Shown: in pieces, positions 1-7,872 of the stretch | How the letters are laid out: every line of letters begins with the position of its first letter | Numbering within the stretch: position 1 is the stretch's first letter | Assembly: GCA_028715505.1 (NCBI GenBank) | Contig: JAQURS010000001.1 | Span: 163,799 to 227,798 of the forward strand | From: Patescibacteria group bacterium | Lineage (GTDB): Bacteria; Patescibacteriota; Patescibacteriia; 2-12-FULL-60-25 | Direction of reading: 5' to 3' | Length of the DNA: 64,000 nt | The notes under the pieces: model-generated | What the model was told of the DNA's origin: nothing | The model's input: only the letters and a program-made list of their open reading frames with translations | The model's database searches: none | Position numbers and translations under genes: made by a program

Positions 1-134
1 GATTGATCGCCGGCCAGCCCGCGCCTTACGAATCGCCGCGCATCGTTGTCGGTGGCGATGAGCTATACGAAGCCCGCTGCCGCTCGTGCCACGAAGTGCC
101 GCAGGCGTGTTTATTGATTAGACCCCAACAGTAG
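1..134 (+). CDS. tdk: thymidine kinase, C-terminal fragment
   Basis: Reading frame 3 is open from the window edge to a TAG at 132-134 and gives about 43 residues. It contains [27 protein letters not shown], which matches the end of bacterial type II thymidine kinases (the conserved G-Q-P-x-x-Y stretch, then the YEARCR..H segment with the last zinc-ligand cysteines). The enzyme phosphorylates thymidine to dTMP in pyrimidine salvage. The 5' part lies outside the window. The last codons overlap the 3' end of the convergent TrmB-like gene by 17 bp. Identification rests on a short but characteristic tail, so the family is likely and completeness unknown. Confidence 0.72.
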   Translation, partial: LIAGQPAPYESPRIVVGGDELYEARCRSCHEVPQACLLIRPQQ

Positions 135-918
135 GAGATTTTGGCAAGCTTTGCCAAAGTATGTCGAAAGTTAATTTTTGAAGATCAGCCAATTCTTTGG
201 ATTCGACAATGATAGCCATTTTTTCTTTCCATGAGGCTATAAGCATTTTATTGTTGTAAAGATTGATTTCCGGCGAGAAGTTCATTTCCGCTTTGGGCAA
301 GAAGCGGATCTCGCGCATTTCTCCTTGATCGTGCTTATGGCGTTCGATGGAAAGCTCATTTTGAGGCACGATGGCTTGAATAAAGATTTTTTTGTCGGCC
401 CTGCGCTTGTAATATTCGGGGAAGAAATCAGGTAGGCCTTCATGCATGGTTTGCACGTTGGCGTAGGCGCGGATGGGTTCGCGGGAAGTGAGCGTGTCTT
501 CGTAAGCTTCGCGCATGCCCTTCTCTCCCTCAAAAAACTGGACTTTGGGCCTGGTAGAAGTTATGTCCTGCAGTGAGATGAGCTGCGGCAGAAGGTCTGA
601 AAGCCTTTTTTTACGTTTTTCGATATTGGCAGCCGCCTCTTCTTTTTCCCGGTCAAGATAGCTAACCAATCGATCCGGATCCAAGGCGCTGAAATAAGTT
701 TGGCTGCCTTTGCGGTATTTGCTGATCACGCCTTTACGAATCAAACCCTCTAATACGTCATAGACGGTAGTTCGGTTTAACTCGGTTTTTTTAGCTAAAA
801 CACCCCCTTTGGCCGATCCCAAAGAGAGTAGGGCTAGGTAAACGGATACCTCTTTAGGGCCGAAATTTACCTGCTCCAGAGCCTCTTTTATCATTTGTTG
901 TCGGTCTAATTTCGACAT
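118..918 (-). CDS. TrmB-family transcriptional regulator
   Basis: A 266-residue protein with an N-terminal winged helix-turn-helix (about residues 12-80, with [15 protein letters not shown] and [19 protein letters not shown]), a charged coiled-coil linker (about 88-112), and a C-terminal effector-type domain (about 120-255). This is the architecture of TrmB-like regulators, which in characterised archaeal members bind sugars and repress or activate transport and metabolic genes; the ligand here is unknown. The start is the ATG at 916-918. On the minus strand a TAAAAT -10-like box lies 11 nt upstream, inside an inverted repeat that could be its own operator. It is transcribed away from the orphan gene at 1049. 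Confidence 0.85.
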   Translation of the reverse strand: MSKLDRQQMIKEALEQVNFGPKEVSVYLALLSLGSAKGGVLAKKTELNRTTVYDVLEGLIRKGVISKYRKGSQTYFSALDPDRLVSYLDREKEEAAANIEKRKKRLSDLLPQLISLQDITSTRPKVQFFEGEKGMREAYEDTLTSREPIRAYANVQTMHEGLPDFFPEYYKRRADKKIFIQAIVPQNELSIERHKHDQGEMREIRFLPKAEMNFSPEINLYNNKMLIASWKEKMAIIVESKELADLQKLTFDILWQSLPKSPTVGV

Positions 919-920
919 AT

Positions 921-944
921 TTTATTGATATTTTAGCCAATAAA
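921..944. promoter_or_regulatory. inverted repeat, candidate TrmB operator
   Basis: TTTATTG (921-927) and CAATAAA (938-944) form a perfect 7-bp inverted repeat with a 10-nt spacer. The spacer carries the likely -10 box of the TrmB-like gene (TAAAAT read on the minus strand). The position directly upstream of a winged-HTH regulator suggests autoregulation; this is inference. Confidence 0.45.
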
Positions 945-1048
945 TAGCCTTAATTACATTAATATCATAGCACCTTCAGACACTTTTGTCAATTTCAGGT
1001 ATGCTGTATTCAACAAAACAATCGGACCTTACAGACCAGGAGGACACC

Positions 1049-1465
1049 ATGTCATTCAAGAGCGAGAACATCAACTCCGCCATCATCGCCACGCAGTATG
1101 ACCTTCGGGGCTTCTATCACCCGCTGGGCTTCCGCATGAAGAGAGGCGAATGTGGCGCCAAGCTCTTCAGCTGCATCCCGGGCAATCTGGTCGTGTTCGC
1201 CATCGGTTTCGGCAGCGAACCGAGAAACGCCACGGACGACTCCTATGTCCCCCGGGACGCTTCTTATGAGGAGTACCTGAACATGTGTCGGCGGTTCGCT
1301 GAGGACTGCAATCCTGCCCAAAAGGAAGCAGTCCAGATCATCCTCGAGGAGGTCAAGACCCAAGCCGAAGAAGTGAAACGGAGTTCGGGTCGACAAGGAT
1401 GCTTCCTCGATGAGGGCAGCGAATTCGAAAAAGTCATGAAGGCACTCACCCAAGTCTTCAGCTGA
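1049..1465 (+). CDS. orphan protein with strong Shine-Dalgarno
   Basis: A 138-residue soluble, acidic protein of no family I recognise. The open frame extends back to 986, but the ATG at 1049 is preceded by AGGAGG at the right distance, so this start is preferred. The N-terminal half has a hydrophobic core (GNLVVFAIGFG); the C-terminal half is predicted helical and charged (QIILEEVKTQAEEVKRSSG). No signal peptide or membrane segment. It stands alone, with a hairpin 18 nt after its stop. A weak promoter (TTGTCA at 986-991, TATTCA at 1007-1012, 15-bp spacer) lies upstream. It belongs to the set of Shine-Dalgarno-led single-gene units described in the findings. Confidence 0.6.
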   Translation: MSFKSENINSAIIATQYDLRGFYHPLGFRMKRGECGAKLFSCIPGNLVVFAIGFGSEPRNATDDSYVPRDASYEEYLNMCRRFAEDCNPAQKEAVQIILEEVKTQAEEVKRSSGRQGCFLDEGSEFEKVMKALTQVFS

Positions 1466-1482
1466 CATGTACCTACCTACTC

Positions 1483-1504
1483 GGCCGCTTAACACTTAGC
1501 GGCC
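1483..1504 (+). terminator. GC-rich hairpin after orphan gene
   Basis: GGCCGCT (1483-1489) pairs with AGCGGCC (1498-1504). No T-tract follows, so termination is uncertain. The sequence just before it (CCTACCTACT) and the stem are nearly repeated after the next gene at about 2330-2362. Confidence 0.45.
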
Positions 1505-1581
1505 TCCCAATCCGAGATGACGACCAAAGTCGCCGGTTCGGATGGGGATACGGACATTACAACAGACAAGGGGAGAAGACC

Positions 1582-2328
1582 ATGGAATACCTACCCGAAA
1601 CAAGCAAAGTCGTTTTCTGCGATTATTCCAAGCCTGAAAGGGCGGAAATCGTAAAATGTCTCTGTCTGCCACCGCGCGATGAAGGATACTCCAAGTATCC
1701 TGGAAGCGCTCCTGTCCCGGCTACACGCTATGCGGATCTTCCCAGGGATCCTAGGGAAATCGAGATTGTGCTTATCAAGGCCGACCCGAGCCTCACAATC
1801 CAACAGATGATCGAGGAAATCGAAAAGGATGGATCTAGGCCGGCGACGTATGAAGAGGCTTGGTCGTATGTCAGAGCTTTTTTCGCCTCGTATCCCGTTT
1901 GTAAAACGGTTAGTTCATATAACGGTGCCACCGTAAGGTACTACGATCGGGAAACGGGTGAGACGGTGGACGCCCCCAAGCCAGAGGAAGAAGAGGCTCT
2001 CCAGAGAGCAAAGCAGGAATGGAAGAAGCTTTCGGAAATGATCGATTTGGTCATCCTTGGTTCCAAGATGCGCCTGGGAAGGGAAGAGCATGCAGTCTCC
2101 ATCGGCAAGCGCCACCATCCTCGGTATGGTGACATGTGGCTCATCGATACCCTCAGTATGACCATCTGGCAGCGGCTGCAGGAGGGATACATCCCTGTGG
2201 TTCGTGAGAATTTCCATTCATGTATTGGGGCTCCTGAATCAAACTCCAAACAGGTGAGTGCACAAGCTGGTTGTCGGCAGCCAGTTATCAAACCGTGGCA
2301 TAGATGCTGCCAATGCACAGGTTGGTAA
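1582..2328 (+). CDS. orphan protein with strong Shine-Dalgarno
   Basis: A 248-residue soluble protein I do not recognise. The ATG at 1582 follows a GGGGAG ribosome-binding site. The N-terminal 60 residues contain cysteines in SKVVFCDYS and VKCLCLPP; a charged helical stretch (EEEEALQRAKQEWKKLSEM) lies around residues 137-160; the last 25 residues are cysteine- and tryptophan-rich (QAGCRQP, HRCCQCTGW). A frameshift near the end cannot be excluded because the tail looks different in composition from the body, but no alternative frame restores a recognisable domain. The 116 bp before it holds the hairpin at 1483-1504 and a second possible stem (ATCCGA at about 1510 with TCGGAT at about 1537) and no clear promoter. 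Confidence 0.55.
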   Translation: MEYLPETSKVVFCDYSKPERAEIVKCLCLPPRDEGYSKYPGSAPVPATRYADLPRDPREIEIVLIKADPSLTIQQMIEEIEKDGSRPATYEEAWSYVRAFFASYPVCKTVSSYNGATVRYYDRETGETVDAPKPEEEEALQRAKQEWKKLSEMIDLVILGSKMRLGREEHAVSIGKRHHPRYGDMWLIDTLSMTIWQRLQEGYIPVVRENFHSCIGAPESNSKQVSAQAGCRQPVIKPWHRCCQCTGW

Positions 2329-2340
2329 TCCTACCTACTT

Positions 2341-2374
2341 GGCCGCTTCGTTCGAAGCGGCCTTCTTCTATTTT
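2341..2374 (+). terminator. intrinsic terminator
   Basis: A perfect 10-bp stem GGCCGCTTCG / CGAAGCGGCC (2341-2350, 2353-2362) is followed by a pyrimidine-rich TTCTTCTATTTT tract. It lies 12 nt after the stop of the preceding gene and overlaps the 3' end of the convergent gene. Confidence 0.75.
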
Positions 2375-3861
2375 ATGATTCTTACGATTCCCTTAGTCGC
2401 GTCCACTTCAACTTTGTCGCCGTCTTTTAAAACTTTGGTGGCAATTTTGGTGCCGATGACGCAGGGTTTATTCATCTCGCGGGCCACGATGGCAGCGTGA
2501 CAAGTCACTCCTCCTTCATCCGTGACGAAGGCACTGGCTTTACGCATGGCTGGAACGTAATCCGGCCGGGTCATGACCGCCACTAAGATGTCGTTTTCGG
2601 TAATTTTATGCGTTTCTTCAACGCTTTCGATTATTTTAACGGTGCCCGTCACTTTGCCCCTGGAAGCCGTGAATCCTTTTAATTCTTTGGTTTGGGTCGC
2701 CTTGCCCGTGCCTATGCGGTCAAGTTTTTCTATCAAAGCCAAGTCCGTCGTTACATCGTAATGATCCAATATCCATAAAATCATGCAATATTCTATTCTT
2801 TTATCCAGCTCGTGGGATGGAATTTCGCCGGCTAAAATGGCGCCCATCTCCGGCGGAAAAGCGTATTTGAGTTGTTCCAGGCTGTATTCGGTGCGCTTTG
2901 AGAACTCCGTGAGTAAAAGGCTGAAGTAATGAGTAGCCCAAAAAGTTCCCTTTTTACGCTCATCCTGCCAGGCATTGAAATCATCGGTTATGGCGAGCAA
3001 CGTGCGCAATTCTTTAGGGATATTGATTTTGGTCATCAAAGCTTCCTTGTCGGTTTTATGCTTGACGGCGAAAGATTTGATTTCTTTGATTCTTTTAGCG
3101 ATGTCCAAGGTTTTATATTGTTCGAGCTGATTTTTAAATTCCTCAAGTTCCACGATATGGTCTTTGACGTAATTGTTCCTAATCCAAAACCAATCCTTTT
3201 GATGCCGTTCGATCAGGATTTTTTCCTGCCTGGGATTGGATTTTATTTTGGCGGCTACTTTTAATAATGCGATTTCTTCCTGTTGGAGAAAGGAAAGGAA
3301 GGTCGGAGCGGTCAAGATGGCGAAATATTCTATGAAGCGGTCCTCCATGCCTTTCGCTTCCAGGGCGGCTTTGATTTTTGAAGCGAGCAACGAGTCCGTG
3401 CTCAAAGCAAACCCGTCAATCAGGGGAGAGCTGTTAAGCTTGTTGGTGTAGATCGCCGCCAGATCGTTATAAGCCTTCAGGAGTTGTTTATTGGTGAGTT
3501 TGGAAAGGTTTAACTTATCCAACTTCCGGCACATGGCATAAAAATTTTTCTGCCAAGGGAGGAAATCCTTAACCATCTTATGGCTGATGCGCGGATTCTT
3601 TTTTGAAGCCTCGATTATCTTGGAAGTGGTATATTCCAGTTCTTGCAGGCTGTGGTACCAATCGGCTCGATTTTTTGAAAAACCAGCGTAAGCGATCCTT
3701 TGTCCAAAGGGATATTTCGTGTGTTGGATATTTGAAATATGGGAGTCTCCCAAAAAGAACATAAAATGAGGGCATGCGTCGAACCTCTGTCTGTACCAAG
3801 CGGCTCGTTCTATGGAATCTAAGCGATCTTGGAAAAGGTGGGCATCTCTTGAAAGGCTCAT
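2368..3861 (-). CDS. orphan PEP-utilising (phosphohistidine swivelling-domain) protein
   Basis: A 497-residue cytoplasmic protein. The C-terminal 100 residues are the mobile phosphohistidine domain of PEP synthase and pyruvate phosphate dikinase, with the intact active-site segment GGVTCHAAIVAREMNKPCVIGT (histidine about residue 454). The first 390 residues are mostly helical, have the repeated charged/aromatic character of CPR PEP-utilising proteins, and show neither an ATP-grasp Walker-like domain nor a PEP-binding barrel. It may therefore work as a phosphocarrier or be missing its partner domains. The ATG at 3859-3861 has TATACT (3871-3876 on the complement) ending 9 nt upstream, so the transcript is probably nearly leaderless. 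Its stop lies inside the convergent terminator. Confidence 0.7.
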   Translation of the reverse strand: MSLSRDAHLFQDRLDSIERAAWYRQRFDACPHFMFFLGDSHISNIQHTKYPFGQRIAYAGFSKNRADWYHSLQELEYTTSKIIEASKKNPRISHKMVKDFLPWQKNFYAMCRKLDKLNLSKLTNKQLLKAYNDLAAIYTNKLNSSPLIDGFALSTDSLLASKIKAALEAKGMEDRFIEYFAILTAPTFLSFLQQEEIALLKVAAKIKSNPRQEKILIERHQKDWFWIRNNYVKDHIVELEEFKNQLEQYKTLDIAKRIKEIKSFAVKHKTDKEALMTKINIPKELRTLLAITDDFNAWQDERKKGTFWATHYFSLLLTEFSKRTEYSLEQLKYAFPPEMGAILAGEIPSHELDKRIEYCMILWILDHYDVTTDLALIEKLDRIGTGKATQTKELKGFTASRGKVTGTVKIIESVEETHKITENDILVAVMTRPDYVPAMRKASAFVTDEGGVTCHAAIVAREMNKPCVIGTKIATKVLKDGDKVEVDATKGIVRIIK

Positions 3862-3975
3862 AATGGGCTCAGTATATCTGTTATAGTTGGAACTGTAAAT
3901 TTAGTTTGTTAAGCTAAAATTAGGTCAAAATTTGACAGGATTGTTACTTTCGTTCTATTTTTGTTCTATAGAGAT

Positions 3976-4221
3976 ATGTACCAAAAAATCAATGAGCCCA
4001 TAGAGGCGGTCGTCATCTTCAACGGTAAAAAAGTTGAGCCGGTGTTTTTTAAATGGGGGAACAGGCAATACCGCGTCAAACGCGTGAATCTGGTGCACTC
4101 TGAGCGTCAGGGGAGGGATAGACAATACATTTTTTCCGTATCCGACGATGCTAACGCCTTCCGCCTGCGCTTTTCGACTGAAACGCTTAAGTGGACGATT
4201 GAGGAGACAGCTAGCCTTTAA
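3976..4221 (+). CDS. small DUF6504-like protein next to DNA polymerase IV
   Basis: An 81-residue protein from ATG 3976 (a TTG at 3961 would add 5 residues). It has the pattern of a short all-beta domain: PVFFKWGNRQYRVKRV, then RQYIFSVSDD, then FRLRF...KWTIEE. This resembles the uncharacterised DUF6504 proteins that sit beside translesion polymerases in Actinobacteria; the resemblance is from motif memory only. The Pol IV gene starts about 400 bp downstream on the same strand, with one opposed gene in between. A promoter TTGACA (3932-3937), 18 bp, TATTTT (3956-3961) would give a leader of only a few nucleotides. It overlaps the convergent membrane-protein gene by 11 bp. Confidence 0.65.
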   Translation: MYQKINEPIEAVVIFNGKKVEPVFFKWGNRQYRVKRVNLVHSERQGRDRQYIFSVSDDANAFRLRFSTETLKWTIEETASL

Positions 4222-4594
4222 CTTTAAGTTCGTTGCGCCAGCTAACGAAGAAAAGGATGGCGATGATAATGGCCGGTCCCGAGATAATGAACGAATAAGA
4301 AAGCATATAAAATTCAAACCGGCCGCTGGCGAGATTGGAAGAGGTAATCATGATCAAATAGGCCAATCCAGCCAAGGCAAAAGCCACCATGCCGACCAAT
4401 TTATATTTCCAAGCTATAAGCAGTACGCCGAGTAGAACAAGAGACGGGATATTGTGCATGAAAAGGGCCAGCGCCGTTCCCCAAAAACCGTAGTTACCTT
4501 CGAAAACGTCTAAAGAGAATAGGGACAGGAAAAGAATGAAAAGTAAGCTCAGGACGCGGGGCGTCCAAAGTAAGAGGTTGCGTTTTTTGCTCAT
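4211..4594 (-). CDS. four-helix integral membrane protein
   Basis: A 127-residue protein starting MSKKRNLLLWTPRVL. The open frame runs back to 4639, but those extra 15 codons overlap the divergent Pol IV start, and a TATAAT box (complement of 4601-4606) ends 6 nt before the ATG at 4592-4594, which fixes the start. Four hydrophobic segments are visible (about residues 10-28, 36-58, 63-83, 95-117). The WTPR motif followed by a SLFSLDVF helix is common in uncharacterised small bacterial membrane proteins. No function can be assigned. It is divergent from dinB with only 25 bp between start codons. Confidence 0.7.
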   Translation of the reverse strand: MSKKRNLLLWTPRVLSLLFILFLSLFSLDVFEGNYGFWGTALALFMHNIPSLVLLGVLLIAWKYKLVGMVAFALAGLAYLIMITSSNLASGRFEFYMLSYSFIISGPAIIIAILFFVSWRNELKVKG

Positions 4595-4600
4595 AATTCG

Positions 4601-4608
4601 ATTATACA
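4601..4608. promoter_or_regulatory. face-to-face -10 boxes of divergent genes
   Basis: ATTATACA holds TATAAT read on the minus strand (4601-4606; 6 nt before the membrane-protein ATG) and TATACA on the plus strand (4603-4608; 11 nt before the dinB ATG). The two promoters overlap, so they should exclude each other. No good -35 boxes are seen. Confidence 0.5.
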
Positions 4609-4619
4609 GCACATCCAGT

Positions 4620-5912
4620 ATGTTCGCCCATGTAGACATGAACTCGTATTTTGCGAGCGTGGAACAGCAAGCTAATCCGCACTGGCGCGGGCGGCCTTTG
4701 GGTGTTTGTGCTTATTTGCATAAGCATGGTTGTGTTATTGCCGCTTCGATCGAGGCCAAAAAATTGGGTGCCAAAGTCGGCATGTCGGTCGACGAATGCC
4801 GTCAGGTTTGTCCGGACATGGTTTTTGTCCAAAACGATCCGCCTAAATACCGGGCCGTAACCTCCCGGGTTTTCAGTCTGCTGCATCAGATCTCGGACAA
4901 AGTCGAACATTATTCGATCGACGAAGCTTTTTTGGATTTGAAGGGCTGGTACCGCGACGAGGCCGAGGCTGCTTGGTCCTTGGCGCGTATGCGTATAAGG
5001 ATTCAAAATGAGATAGGGGATTGGCTCAAGTGTTCGATTGGCATCGCCCCCTCCAAATTCCTGGCCAAACTCGCGTCTGACCTTAAAAAGCCCAACGGCT
5101 TGGTTATTATCACGTCCGATAATTTGGATGAGACTTTATCAACTCTCGAAATCGAAGACGCGTGCGGCATCGGCCCGCGCATTCGGCGGAGGCTGAATAA
5201 ATTGGGTATTTTTTCGCTTTTGGAACTCAAAAATTATCCGGTCGGCAATCTTATGCGCGTTTTGGGCAAAGCTGGGTGGATGTGGCACGAGCGCCTGCAC
5301 GGTCGCGACGTGGATCGTTTGGAAGTGGCCGGTGAACGGCCGCCAAAATCAGTCGGACATTCGTTTTGCGTGCCGCGCCGGGCCAATGAACAAGGCTTGA
5401 TCTTTCCGATCATGCTCAGATTAGCCGAACGCGCGGGCCGCCGGTTGAGATCTTTTGGATTGCTGGCCAAAAGCATGAGTGTCCAGGTTGGTTTTAGGGG
5501 ACAGACGCAAAATCCTTCGTTTTTTCATCCCTTTGAAAACGGCAGTGCCTGTTCCATGGCTTTTGGCGAACCGGCCAACGACGTTTTTTCTTTAGCGCAT
5601 GGCACGACTGAACTTTTGCGGACCGTTTGGGACGGAAAACGAGCCGTTTCTTTTTTGGCGGTGACTTTCCATGATCTTGTCCCGCCCAGCGGACAGATCC
5701 CTCTATTCGTCCCCTCTGCTAATATCATTGCGGGGACACCTTTCCCCCACTATGCATGGGAAAGGGGCACCAAAGCCTCTTTGGCGGTTGATAACATACG
5801 CGACCGTTACGGCGAAGAGGCGATAATTTTCGCCAGCATGCTTGGTCTTGAGAATGATTACGCGCCGGACCGCATAGGGTTCAGAAAGACGGAAGGGGTG
5901 AAGGTTAACTAA
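4620..5912 (+). CDS. dinB: Y-family DNA polymerase (Pol IV type)
   Basis: A 430-residue translesion polymerase. The start is the ATG at 4620 giving MFAHVDMNSYFASVEQ, the first catalytic motif with the metal-binding aspartate at residue 6. The second catalytic motif is YSIDEAFLDL (D101, E102). GIAPSKFLAKLASDLKKPNG and the helix-hairpin-helix ACGIGPRIRRRLNKLGI follow, then the little-finger domain (about 245-350). QIPLF at residues 359-363 is a good match to the beta-clamp-binding pentapeptide. A 65-residue tail with KASLAVDNIRDRYGEEAIIFASML resembles the tail of ImuB-like and UmuC-like proteins. It probably performs damage-tolerant, error-prone synthesis. No LexA box was found upstream. Confidence 0.93.
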   Translation: MFAHVDMNSYFASVEQQANPHWRGRPLGVCAYLHKHGCVIAASIEAKKLGAKVGMSVDECRQVCPDMVFVQNDPPKYRAVTSRVFSLLHQISDKVEHYSIDEAFLDLKGWYRDEAEAAWSLARMRIRIQNEIGDWLKCSIGIAPSKFLAKLASDLKKPNGLVIITSDNLDETLSTLEIEDACGIGPRIRRRLNKLGIFSLLELKNYPVGNLMRVLGKAGWMWHERLHGRDVDRLEVAGERPPKSVGHSFCVPRRANEQGLIFPIMLRLAERAGRRLRSFGLLAKSMSVQVGFRGQTQNPSFFHPFENGSACSMAFGEPANDVFSLAHGTTELLRTVWDGKRAVSFLAVTFHDLVPPSGQIPLFVPSANIIAGTPFPHYAWERGTKASLAVDNIRDRYGEEAIIFASMLGLENDYAPDRIGFRKTEGVKVN

Positions 5913-5932
5913 AAATTTGCTATACTAATTTT

Positions 5933-6874
5933 ATGAACGCCTCCTTTAAAATTTCATACGACGGGCCAGCTTTGGCTGACCACGAAATGAATGTAAAAGA
6001 TTTCGCACCAGCATTATTAGCCTTAGGGGAGCTTTTAGAAGAAGCGAATGGAATCTTAAATGGGAAAGATGTCAAATTGGCTGTTAATATTCGTGCTACT
6101 GAACAAGGTTCAATAGAAGCGCTATTAACAGCGGTTCAATCAGTTTCATCTACAGTAGGTCAGATGACGTCTCTTTTTTCAGGTGATCAGGTTTCCGCCG
6201 TCGTGAATGCAAAAGAGCTATTGGAGATCATTGGGATAGGGATAGGTATGGGCGGATCGGGCGGAGTTATTGGAATATTAAAATGGTTAAAAGGAAGGCA
6301 GGTTAAAAATGTAGTTGAATTGGAAGATGATAAATTTAAACTTGAGCTTGAGGGGGGAGAAGTCAGACTGGTTTCAAAGAAAGAAATTAGACTTTTTACC
6401 TGGCTGAACATTAGAAAGAATATAGAGGCTATTATACATGTGCCTTTACAAAAAACGGGAATAGAAAAAGTTTCATTAATCAGTGATTCGGGCATGCAAT
6501 CAGTGGAGAAGTCAGAGACGGACTACTTTATCGCACCTATTGTTGAACGAGAGAAAATGGGAGATAGTATAATGAAAATAAATTTACAAATAGTGAATAT
6601 TTCTTTTCAAGAAGGAGGTAAATGGAGATTTAGCGACGGTAATTCGATGTTTTTTGCGGATATTACTGATAAAGGGTTCATGGAAAAAATTCAAAAAAAC
6701 GAGGAAGTTTTTGCTAGAGATGATATTCTTTTTGTAGATTTAAAAATTAAACAATACTTAGAGAACGGCTTGATAAAAACGGAACATGAGATTGTAAAAA
6801 TTTTAGAACACAAGAGTGCAGCTATTCAAATACAGCTGCCTTTTGGTGAAAGTGGTAAGGAAGAGTTAAAATAG
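5933..6874 (+). CDS. AT-rich accessory gene of an uncharacterised family
   Basis: A 313-residue protein. The N-terminal 90 residues (ISYDGPALADHEMNVKDFAP, LLALGELLEEAN, then RATEQGSIEALL) match a widespread uncharacterised family seen in mobile and accessory islands of many bacteria; the assignment is from pattern memory. A glycine-rich hydrophobic hairpin (IGIGIGMGGSGGVIGIL, about 99-115) could be a membrane-inserting segment. The C-terminal half looks beta-rich and ends QIQLPFG. The gene is clearly lower in G+C than its neighbours and uses A/T-ending codons, which suggests recent transfer. TATACT (5921-5926) ends 6 nt before the ATG. It overlaps the convergent ddl gene by 9 bp. Confidence 0.7.
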   Translation: MNASFKISYDGPALADHEMNVKDFAPALLALGELLEEANGILNGKDVKLAVNIRATEQGSIEALLTAVQSVSSTVGQMTSLFSGDQVSAVVNAKELLEIIGIGIGMGGSGGVIGILKWLKGRQVKNVVELEDDKFKLELEGGEVRLVSKKEIRLFTWLNIRKNIEAIIHVPLQKTGIEKVSLISDSGMQSVEKSETDYFIAPIVEREKMGDSIMKINLQIVNISFQEGGKWRFSDGNSMFFADITDKGFMEKIQKNEEVFARDDILFVDLKIKQYLENGLIKTEHEIVKILEHKSAAIQIQLPFGESGKEELK

Positions 6875-7816
6875 TTTCCGTAAGGCTAATTCCATGATTC
6901 GATCCAAAAATTCAGGGTAGCCCATGCCGGCGGCCGCGGCTTCCTTGGGGCAAAGGCTTTGGGCGGTCAATCCTGGAATGGTGTTTGTCTCTAGAAAGTA
7001 AGATTGGCCGTCGGAAAGGATGAAATCAGAACGGCTTAAGCCGTCGCAACCAAGTAGGGAGTGGATTTTGACGGCCAAATCCTGGACTTGTTTGGTTAAA
7101 TCGTCATCAATCCGCGCTGGGCAGATTTCTTGCGTTTTAGGTGAGTCGTATTTGGCGTTGTAATCAAAAAATTCGCCATCAGCGATTATCTCAACCGGGG
7201 GCAAGGCCTCGATTTTGCCTTGGTTCGAATTCCCTAAAACGCCGCAAGTGACCTCGGTACCTTTTATCAACTCTTGAATCAACGCCGTTTTGTCTTCATT
7301 GAAAGCCTTATCCAAGGCCGTTGATAACTCGTCCTGATTTTTGACGATCGTGATGCCTACGCTTGAACCCGATTCGTTCGGTTTAACCACGCATGGATAA
7401 TGAATTGATTCGTCGATTATCCGCTTTATTTTTTCCGGATCGCGATCGGCTTTCCGGATCTCAAAAAATTTAGGGGAAAGGATGCCGAAGCCTGATAGAT
7501 AATGATGCGTTTTGGCCTTGTCCATGCAAAGCGCGCTGGCCAGCACGCCTGAGCCGGTATAGGGAATGCTGATCAGCTCTAGCAGGGCTTGGACCCGTCC
7601 ATCTTCACCATATCGGCCGTGCAAGGCCAAAAAGGCGACCTCAAAATCGCCTCTGGTGAGGGCATCTATCCAGCGGCTATTATTTGAAACCTCCACCACG
7701 GACGGTTCGTACTTTTCCTTATTCAAATTAGATAAAACTTGCTGGCCTGATTTGAGGGATATGTCACGTTCGTTTGAAATTCCTCCGCAAAGAATGGCGA
7801 CTTTGGTTTTAGGCAT
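6866..7816 (-). CDS. ddl: D-alanine--D-alanine ligase
   Basis: A 316-residue ATP-grasp enzyme that joins two D-alanines for peptidoglycan precursors in the cytoplasm. N-terminal CGGISNERDISLKSG, the LHGRYGEDG loop, the ATP-grasp core CVVKPNESGSSVGI and the catalytic/metal segment near SRSDFILSDGQSYFLETNTIPGLT are all present; the length is normal. It implies a peptidoglycan wall. On the minus strand TATACT (complement of 7826-7831) ends 9 nt before the ATG, and the T-tract of the upstream gene's terminator lies in the -35 region. It has no mur neighbours here. Confidence 0.95.
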   Translation of the reverse strand: MPKTKVAILCGGISNERDISLKSGQQVLSNLNKEKYEPSVVEVSNNSRWIDALTRGDFEVAFLALHGRYGEDGRVQALLELISIPYTGSGVLASALCMDKAKTHHYLSGFGILSPKFFEIRKADRDPEKIKRIIDESIHYPCVVKPNESGSSVGITIVKNQDELSTALDKAFNEDKTALIQELIKGTEVTCGVLGNSNQGKIEALPPVEIIADGEFFDYNAKYDSPKTQEICPARIDDDLTKQVQDLAVKIHSLLGCDGLSRSDFILSDGQSYFLETNTIPGLTAQSLCPKEAAAAGMGYPEFLDRIMELALRKLF

Positions 7817-7825
7817 AGCTTTTTG

Positions 7826-7872
7826 AGTATAGATAACTATTGGAAAATAAAAAAGGCCCTCTTAGGCGAGGG
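7826..7872 (-). terminator. terminator merged with ddl promoter
   Basis: On the minus strand CCCTC-GCCTAA-GAGGG (7857-7872) is followed by a T-rich tract (7843-7854). The stop codon of the upstream gene (7862-7864) lies in the loop. The ddl -10 box TATACT (7826-7831) follows 11 nt later, so the T-tract occupies the place of the ddl -35 box. Confidence 0.7.

Noticed and set aside
1052..1495. 147-codon open frame on the minus strand
   Set aside because: It mirrors the 1049-1465 gene, which has a proper Shine-Dalgarno; the antisense frame has none and runs through the hairpin at 1483.
4536..4619. longer N-terminus for the DNA polymerase
   Set aside because: It would run through the opposite membrane-protein start and both -10 boxes; the family N-terminus begins at 4620.
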